From assembly GCA_937894165.1 (NCBI GenBank), contig CALCSX010000313.1, positions 1-5,349 of the forward strand: a stretch of DNA of 5,349 nt, given 5' to 3'. This document shows, one piece after another, positions 5,327-5,349 of this stretch; position 1 is the stretch's first letter, and each line of letters starts with the position of its first letter. Below the pieces are notes generated by a model that searched no databases, was not told the origin of the DNA, and saw nothing but the letters and a program-made list of their open reading frames with translations. A program made the translations under genes and the position numbers. The stretch comes from an uncultured Saprospiraceae bacterium. GTDB taxonomy: Bacteria; Bacteroidota; Bacteroidia; Chitinophagales; Saprospiraceae.

Positions 5327-5349
5327 CCCCGAGTAAAGCCTGGCAAGGC

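Larger units (their letters stand above)
5033..5349. other. Non-coding, hairpin-rich 3' flank; probable part of a dispersed repeat from about 5105
   Basis: No credible gene is present on either strand. From about 5105 the sequence changes to a mix of AT-rich DNA and short G+C-rich blocks with several hairpins: CCCGG/CCGGG (5122-5126 with 5136-5140), TTACCCC/GGGGTAA (5152-5169), TTTCTA/TAGAAA (5213-5227), the long TTATTCACC element (5270-5326) and GCCT/AGGC (5338-5349). TTATTCAC occurs at both 5107-5114 and 5270-5277, each followed by a C/T-rich block, as if two related units lie side by side. I remember similar blocks as dispersed repeats in Bacteroidota, but I cannot check copy number here. 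Confidence 0.5.

Overview
The window looks like chromosomal DNA from a member of the Bacteroidota (a Saprospiraceae-like or other marine or freshwater environmental lineage is my guess). The reasons are low G+C, AT-rich leaders mostly without Shine-Dalgarno sequences, a secreted enzyme with a type IX secretion (T9SS) type A C-terminal sorting tail, signal peptides ending in 'SQ', small outer-membrane beta-barrel proteins, and a 3' flank carrying the ACTCC-GTA-GGAGT dyad that I remember as common in dispersed repeats of this phylum.

Layout. Positions 1-166 (minus strand) hold the first 55 codons of a small antitoxin-like protein, cut by the window edge. Positions 301-1452 (minus) encode a complete secreted alpha/beta-hydrolase of the LpqC / PHB depolymerase / feruloyl esterase type with a T9SS tail. 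Positions 1453-1900 are a very AT-rich divergent intergenic region with several short dyads. From about 1900 to 3517 (plus) lies an unrecognised two-domain protein. Its first ordinary start codon is GTG at 2027, but the same frame continues upstream through a clear lipoprotein signal peptide and lipobox that has no ATG, GTG or TTG before it. A strong hairpin with a T-tract (3525-3569) follows. Then come two secreted beta-barrel-like proteins of nearly equal length (3588-4286 and 4340-5032, plus), probably co-transcribed. The last 245 bases are non-coding and full of hairpins, resembling part of a dispersed repeat that runs off the right edge.

How the genes may work together. The hydrolase is probably an independent secreted or surface-attached esterase acting on a polymer or plant-type ester. 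The lipoprotein and the two barrels all face the outer membrane and lie on one strand, so they could form an envelope module. However, the terminator between the lipoprotein and the barrels argues against one simple operon, and none of the three has a function I can assign. I found no RNA gene, CRISPR array or transposase.
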